Below, piece after piece: positions 59,920 through 64,000 of a stretch of 64,000 nucleotides of DNA. The notes below the pieces were generated by a model. It was not told the origin of the DNA and searched no databases. It was given only the letters and a program-made list of their open reading frames with translations. This DNA is from Chryseobacterium sp. FH1 (lineage in GTDB: Bacteria > Bacteroidota > Bacteroidia > Flavobacteriales > Weeksellaceae): assembly GCF_000735135.1 (NCBI RefSeq), contig NZ_JPLZ01000003.1, forward strand, positions 124,001 to 188,000, written 5' to 3'. The translations under genes and the position numbers were made by a program. How positions within the stretch are numbered: position 1 is the stretch's first letter; the number at the start of each line of letters is the position of its first letter.

Positions 59920-60780
59920 ATGTTTTCAGAATTAATTGCTGGAACGATGCGTTGGGGCATTTGGGGTGCCAACCATTCCGAGAGAAAAGTTCAGGAGTTG
60001 ATAGAAGTTTGTCTGGAGGAAAACATCACGACTTTTGACCACGCTGATATCTACGGGAATCACACCACAGAGGAACTTTTCGGAAACGCTTGGAAAGAAA
60101 TGAAGATTGATAGAGAAAGAATCCAGCTGATTTCCAAATGCGGAATCGTGATGAATTCTGAGAAAAAACCTTCGACTCTCAAATATTACAACTACGATTC
60201 GGATTATATTTTAAATTGTGTGAATGAAAGCCTCAGCAATTTAAAAACAGATTATCTCGACCTTTTGCTTCTGCATCGCCCATCACCATTGATGAATCCG
60301 GAAGAGATTGCCAAGGTTTTTGAAACTTTGAAAGCAGAAGGAAAGGTGAAAGAATTTGGCGTAAGTAATTTTTCCGTTTCCCAATTTGAATTGTTGAATC
60401 AATATTTTCCATTAGTTACCAATCAGATCGAGTTGTCCGTCAATCATCTGGATTCTTTTGATAACGGAACTTTGGAACAACTGATGATAAAAAAACTGAG
60501 ACCTATGGCGTGGTCGGTTCTTGGCAATTATTTCACCTCAAATTCTGAGCAAAATATTAGATTGAAAAAGATAATTAAAAAGCTATGTGAGAAATATAAT
60601 GCAAACGAAAATAAAATCTTATTGGCTTTTATTCTGAAACATCCATCGAAAATAATTCCCGTCATCGGAACTTCAAAAGTGGAAACAATTCGCAAATTGA
60701 AGCAATCTTTATTGCTTGATATTGAGACAATGGATTGGTTCAAAATACTGGAAGCCAGTAGAGGTACAGAGGTGGATTAG
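59920..60780 (+). CDS. Aldo/keto reductase
   Basis: NAD(P)H-dependent carbonyl reductase of the AKR superfamily, 286 residues. The TIM barrel has FDHADIYGNHTTEELFG (catalytic Asp and Tyr), SKCG (catalytic Lys), YLDLLLLHRPSPLM (His), EFGVSNFSVSQFELL, LRPMAWSVLG and IPVIGTSKVETIRKL (cofactor). It resembles the YdhF-type oxidoreductases. The physiological substrate is unknown. A TAnnTTTG box lies 15 bp upstream. Confidence 0.93.
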   Translation: MFSELIAGTMRWGIWGANHSERKVQELIEVCLEENITTFDHADIYGNHTTEELFGNAWKEMKIDRERIQLISKCGIVMNSEKKPSTLKYYNYDSDYILNCVNESLSNLKTDYLDLLLLHRPSPLMNPEEIAKVFETLKAEGKVKEFGVSNFSVSQFELLNQYFPLVTNQIELSVNHLDSFDNGTLEQLMIKKLRPMAWSVLGNYFTSNSEQNIRLKKIIKKLCEKYNANENKILLAFILKHPSKIIPVIGTSKVETIRKLKQSLLLDIETMDWFKILEASRGTEVD

Positions 60781-60854
60781 CGAATTTTAAATTCGTTTTA
60801 AATTTATTTTGAAAAGATATAATTATTCGAAAATATTTGTATCTTGCAGTCAAT

Positions 60855-60862
60855 TATATTTG
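60855..60862 (+). promoter_or_regulatory. Probable -7 element (TATATTTG) for the RRM gene
   Basis: Exact TAnnTTTG match; TTTG also at 60836-60839 but with a 15-bp spacer. It leaves an AT-rich 5' leader of about 70 nt, which fits the regulated leaders of cold-responsive RNA-binding protein genes. Confidence 0.5.
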
Positions 60863-60934
60863 AAATCAATAATGTTATTTTGTTGTTTTTCCTTAATATA
60901 ATATAAAACAACAGTTAACTTAATTTTTTTTAAA

Positions 60935-61294
60935 ATGAACATTTTTGTTTCAAACATCAATTACGCAACTAAAGATTATCAGTTGCAAGAATTATTCGAA
61001 GAATTTGGAGAAGTAACTTCTGCAAAGATCATTACTGACAGAGACACTGGGAGATCAAAAGGATTTGGTTTCGTAGAAATGGGAGACGAAGAAGGAAAAC
61101 AAGCATTGGATGCTTTAAATCAGAAAGAATTTAACGGTAAAATACTAAATGTTACCGAGGCTAGACCAAGAGAAGAGAAACCAAGAAGATCTTTCGATAA
61201 CAACCGTGGTGGTGGTTACGGAGGTGGTAACAACCGTGGAGGTGGTTACGGTGGTGGAGAAAACCGTGGAGGCGGTGGAGGAGGCCGTTGGTAA
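60935..61294 (+). CDS. Glycine-rich RRM RNA-binding protein
   Basis: 119 residues. One RRM domain (1-80): RNP2 NIFVSNINY near the start and RNP1 KGFGFVEM at about residues 48-55. The tail is repeats of RGGGYGGGNN, RGG-like. Such proteins in bacteria and plants bind single-stranded RNA and are often cold-induced chaperones. Monocistronic, with a long leader and a strong terminator. Confidence 0.93.
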   Translation: MNIFVSNINYATKDYQLQELFEEFGEVTSAKIITDRDTGRSKGFGFVEMGDEEGKQALDALNQKEFNGKILNVTEARPREEKPRRSFDNNRGGGYGGGNNRGGGYGGGENRGGGGGGRW

Positions 61295-61310
61295 TATCCC
61301 TTAACAAAAC

Positions 61311-61344
61311 AAAAAAGCGATCTATTTTTAGATCGCTTTTTTTT
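61311..61344 (+). terminator. Rho-independent terminator of the RRM gene
   Basis: AAAAAAGCGATCT and AGATCGCTTTTTT pair around ATTTTT and continue with a T-run. It starts 17 bp after the stop codon. Confidence 0.92.
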
Positions 61345-61394
61345 TGCTTGTAATTTAATTTATCAAATTGACCTCAGAAAAATGATTTTAAATC

Positions 61395-63194
61395 TTACTT
61401 TTTCTTGATTAGCAAATAGGCGTTTTCAAAATCAATGGTTGATGAAGGATTGTTTTTGTGCTTTTCAATGATCAGATTTCCCAGTGATATCTTGAGATGA
61501 TACTTTTCCAGATCACCTTCCATAGCCATTTCGGGTAAATTTATTTGTCCGATTTTTCCTTTGTATTTTGTTTTTAGATCTTTGATTAATGAAGAAAAAT
61601 CGGCTTCTTCTTTAGAGTTTAAAATAACTTTGAACTGCGGTTCCTCATCCGTTATTCTGTCGAAGATCTCAAACGTGTCATTGCCAATCGTTTTGGCGCT
61701 GTGGTTATATCTGTTGAAATAAACAACATAATCGTAACTGCTCACATCTACAATTTGTTGATTTGAAATTAATTCTAATCTTTGATAATCCGAAGTCGAT
61801 TTGTCGGTCTTTTTAATATTAGAAAATTGGTCTTTTACAATGTAGTAAAGCGAATATGAATTTGTAGATTGATTGATTTCTTTGGCTAAATCTTCCTGTT
61901 TCTTAATGTCTATTAATTTTAACAAGGATTCCGTTTCATTTCGTTTGCCCAAAAATTCAAACTTGTTCGCAATTTCCGTCGCCGTGCTATCAACAACTCG
62001 CCTGGAAAAATCGATTTTTTGTTTATTATCAAGCAATTTATTTTCATTAAGGATTTTGATCAACTGATTTTCCTGACTTCTTTTCGCTACAGAAAATGTG
62101 TTGAGAAAAGGGAAAATCAACGCAAACAATCCAAAGACAAATAAACTCGTTGGAATGAATTTGATACTTGCATTTTTATTTATGATAAAATAGAAAACAA
62201 CAATTGCCAACCAAACCGAAAGTAAGACTACAAAGTATCTCGGTTCCGTGTAACCATATTCCAGAATCCTCGTAAAAATAGCTGTGAAAAGTAGGATTAG
62301 TAATGGAATTAATGTGAAATAGAAAATCTTCGAGAACATCTTGACCCAAGACTTCGCCGAGTTTTCTTTCAGAGGATGAACGAGCAATATCGCCAAAATT
62401 CCAACAATCGAATAGGCGAGGACGAGATACGAAACCCAGCCTCTCGGCAATTCCCAATTGATGAGGATCTTCGCCGAATAAAAATACAGGATGACGACGT
62501 ATATAATAAGGAGTGGAATCAGAATGTATTGTGTGAAGAATTTCAGAACGATTGGATAATTGCCTTCTTTTTCAAGATATTCCAAACCTTTTTCATTGAA
62601 CAAAAGAAAGATAAAACTACTTCCAAATATGGCTAATAAATAAAAAACGCGCAGATATATTTTATCATTAAAATTAAAATCAAAAAGCTTGTCCACCGCG
62701 ACAATCGCCAATTCGACTCCGCCAGTCAAAACGCCTGTGAAAATCACAGTCAGGACAATATTAATGAAAAGATTCTTGTTGTATTGCCAAAAATGCATCT
62801 CGGTTTTCTGCCTGAAAAATGAAGCAAAAGATACGAAAAGATGCGATAATACAAAAGTCGGAATCAGTAGAAATGCATAAACTTCGGTGAAATCTTTTTG
62901 CAGTTTTGGCAACAGAAAATAGAATCCGATTAAGAATAAAATTCCGCCTAGTTCGAGCAAGATTTGTTTTCTGATTCTCTGCGAAAGGATCTTCAAACCA
63001 AACATCAATGAAATTCCCAAGCAAGAAACCAACATCAATTTGGTCAACGTGAAAACTTTTTCGCTGGTACGGAAATTTTCCTCAGCGATGAACATCAAAC
63101 AAATCGAAGCCGACAAAGCCATCAATAAAACCAAAGGGAATTGCCGAATGGCAAAAATCGCTTTCCCGAAAATCTCGTTTAACTTTTGATTCAT
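61395..63194 (-). CDS. DUF4153 membrane protein
   Basis: 599 residues. The first 370 contain about ten hydrophobic helices (for example LMLVSCLGISLMFGLKI, GGILFLIGFYFLLP, NIVLTVIFTGVLTGGVELAIV, FFTQYILIPLLIIYVVILYF). The signature YILIPLLIIYVVILYFYSAKILINWELPRG is typical of DUF4153. The last 220 residues are soluble and probably face the periplasm. Function unknown. Upstream is a BlaI-type regulator (52 bp), possibly in the same transcript. Confidence 0.88.
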   Translation of the reverse strand: MNQKLNEIFGKAIFAIRQFPLVLLMALSASICLMFIAEENFRTSEKVFTLTKLMLVSCLGISLMFGLKILSQRIRKQILLELGGILFLIGFYFLLPKLQKDFTEVYAFLLIPTFVLSHLFVSFASFFRQKTEMHFWQYNKNLFINIVLTVIFTGVLTGGVELAIVAVDKLFDFNFNDKIYLRVFYLLAIFGSSFIFLLFNEKGLEYLEKEGNYPIVLKFFTQYILIPLLIIYVVILYFYSAKILINWELPRGWVSYLVLAYSIVGILAILLVHPLKENSAKSWVKMFSKIFYFTLIPLLILLFTAIFTRILEYGYTEPRYFVVLLSVWLAIVVFYFIINKNASIKFIPTSLFVFGLFALIFPFLNTFSVAKRSQENQLIKILNENKLLDNKQKIDFSRRVVDSTATEIANKFEFLGKRNETESLLKLIDIKKQEDLAKEINQSTNSYSLYYIVKDQFSNIKKTDKSTSDYQRLELISNQQIVDVSSYDYVVYFNRYNHSAKTIGNDTFEIFDRITDEEPQFKVILNSKEEADFSSLIKDLKTKYKGKIGQINLPEMAMEGDLEKYHLKISLGNLIIEKHKNNPSSTIDFENAYLLIKKK

Positions 63195-63246
63195 AATGTT
63201 GGGGGTTGAGAATTAAATTATAATCGAAAGTAAAAAATTCTACATC

Positions 63247-63735
63247 TTATTTGCTCTTCTTTTTACCTTTTTTCTTTTCCTTTTTATCTTTTTTCTTAGA
63301 CTTTTTCTCGCCAGTGATTTCTTTGATAAAATCCTGAATGTGACTGTCTTCCTCAATGTTTTCTTTGAAAGAAGCTTCTTTGGTTTTTCCTTCAAAAAAT
63401 TGGTCAAAGTCTTTTGATTTAACAAATTTTTCTTCAACCAAAACTTTCAATAATTCGCTTCCCGAATTGTCAAAGTAAGTTTCTAGAAAGCGTTTTAGAA
63501 CAAAATTCTTGTAATCATTAAAACCGATTGTTGGCGTGTAAAGATAGATTCTGCCTTGTTTTTCGGTTGAAAGATAATCTTTGTCCACTAAGATTTTCAA
63601 GAATGTGGAAACTGTGTTTTGATGAGGTTTTGGTTCTGGATAAATGTCCATCAATTCTCGGAAGTAGATTTGACCTTTGTGCCAGATGAGTTGCATTATT
63701 TCTTCCTCAGAAGGCGTTAACGTTTGTAACATCAT
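63247..63735 (-). CDS. BlaI/MecI/CopY-family transcriptional regulator with Lys-rich tail
   Basis: 162 residues. The winged helix TPSEEEIMQLIWHKGQIYFRELMDIYPEPKPHQNTVSTFLKILVDKDYLSTEKQGRIYLYTP is diagnostic of the penicillinase-repressor family. A dimerisation part follows to about residue 120. The end is an unusual run of lysines (KKSKKKDKKEKKKG), probably binding nucleic acid non-specifically. The usual BlaR/M56 sensor gene is not next to it on the downstream side; it follows a PAP2 gene by 13 bp. Confidence 0.9.
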   Translation of the reverse strand: MMLQTLTPSEEEIMQLIWHKGQIYFRELMDIYPEPKPHQNTVSTFLKILVDKDYLSTEKQGRIYLYTPTIGFNDYKNFVLKRFLETYFDNSGSELLKVLVEEKFVKSKDFDQFFEGKTKEASFKENIEEDSHIQDFIKEITGEKKSKKKDKKEKKKGKKKSK

Positions 63736-63748
63736 AAAAAAAAATATT

Positions 63749-64000
63749 TTAGAAAATAATGGCGTTCACCATTACAAGATAGATTAAAGATACAAAAATC
63801 GCGATTGCACCGCCCGAAAAAACTTCTTTTGGCGTGTGTCTTTTCAAAATCACTCGGGTAATTCCAATGACGATTGAAAGCAGAAACCAAAAGATTCCAG
63901 CTATTGGTTCTATGGTAAAGAACAAGGCCGAAACGTAGATGTTAAGACTTGTGTGCATCGAACTTTTGATGAAAAAATTACTGATTTGCATTAGTATCAA
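63749..64000 (-). CDS. PAP2-family phosphatase, C-terminal part (partial at right edge)
   Basis: The frame is open at the window end. The 83 visible residues hold SMHTSLNIYVSALFF and IGITRVILKRHTPKEVFSGGAIAI. These correspond to the second and third phosphatase motifs (SxxxH; R-x5-H-x3-D/E) of PAP2 lipid phosphatases, with helices between. It acts on lipid phosphates such as undecaprenyl or phosphatidyl compounds in the membrane. The N-terminus is missing. Confidence 0.8.
   Translation of the reverse strand: MILMQISNFFIKSSMHTSLNIYVSALFFTIEPIAGIFWFLLSIVIGITRVILKRHTPKEVFSGGAIAIFVSLIYLVMVNAIIF

Noticed and set aside
1-64000. tRNA or rRNA genes
   Set aside because: I looked for T-loop (GTTCGA) and anticodon-arm patterns; the matches, as in the repeats at 11373, do not fold into a cloverleaf.

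Overview
The window looks like a chromosomal segment of a flavobacterium close to Chryseobacterium (Weeksellaceae, Bacteroidota). The evidence is low GC, three secreted proteins with type IX secretion (T9SS) C-terminal sorting domains, many genes without Shine-Dalgarno sequences, and several matches to the Bacteroidota promoter form (TTG/TTTG, about 19 nt, TAnnTTTG). A mevalonate-pathway gene and intergenic palindromes of the kind seen in this group agree. This is inferred from sequence features; no database was searched.

Layout. 1-4.3 kb: end of a histidine kinase, a DUF6438 lipoprotein, a DEAD-box helicase, and a T9SS protein lying between two copies of the helicase 3' end. 4.3-8.6 kb: ASCH protein, an ABC-2 exporter pair (with a hairpin pair between its genes) and mvaD. 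9-14.7 kb: a three-gene heavy-metal RND efflux operon. 14.9-17.3 kb: orphan C5 DNA methyltransferase, a secreted peptide-deformylase-like protein lacking the usual cysteine, and a small membrane protein. 17.5-28 kb (minus strand): a complete trp operon, order trpL-E-G-(PLP decarboxylase)-D-(ankyrin lipoprotein)-C-F-(OsmC)-(GNAT, frameshifted)-B-A. It is preceded by a leader peptide with three tandem Trp codons and a terminator hairpin, so ribosome-mediated attenuation is likely. 28-31 kb: T9SS adhesin-like protein, thioesterase, ArsC/Spx-like protein. 31-34.3 kb: DUF763 protein, a HigBA-type toxin-antitoxin pair with a palindromic operator, and a PD-(D/E)XK nuclease. 34.3-41.7 kb: a fatty-acid beta-oxidation operon under a MarR regulator with a 28-bp operator palindrome, interrupted by a DUF1016 nuclease-like gene. 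41.7-45 kb: a FecCD/BtuC-type uptake operon interrupted by a GxxExxY gene flanked by 28-bp perfect inverted repeats. 45-51.6 kb: ferredoxin reductase, SanA-like protein, small lipoprotein, uridine kinase, DivIC/FtsB-like protein, methylmalonyl-CoA mutase small subunit, SMI1-like protein, RluB-like pseudouridine synthase. 51.6-64 kb: two alpha/beta hydrolases, two tandem paralogues combining an MG2-like region with a TonB plug, a T9SS beta-helix protein, aldo/keto reductase, RRM protein, DUF4153 membrane protein, BlaI-type regulator and a partial PAP2 phosphatase.

The most unusual signals are these. (1) The IR-flanked GxxExxY cassette splitting an ABC operon. (2) Two loci (6.1 kb, 30.3 kb) that each carry a divergent pair of hairpins with a conserved core but different, self-complementary stems. 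(3) The near-leaderless trp leader peptide. (4) The duplicated helicase tail around a secreted-protein gene. (5) The secreted deformylase homologue with Asp in place of Cys. No tRNA, rRNA, CRISPR array or complete insertion sequence was recognised.
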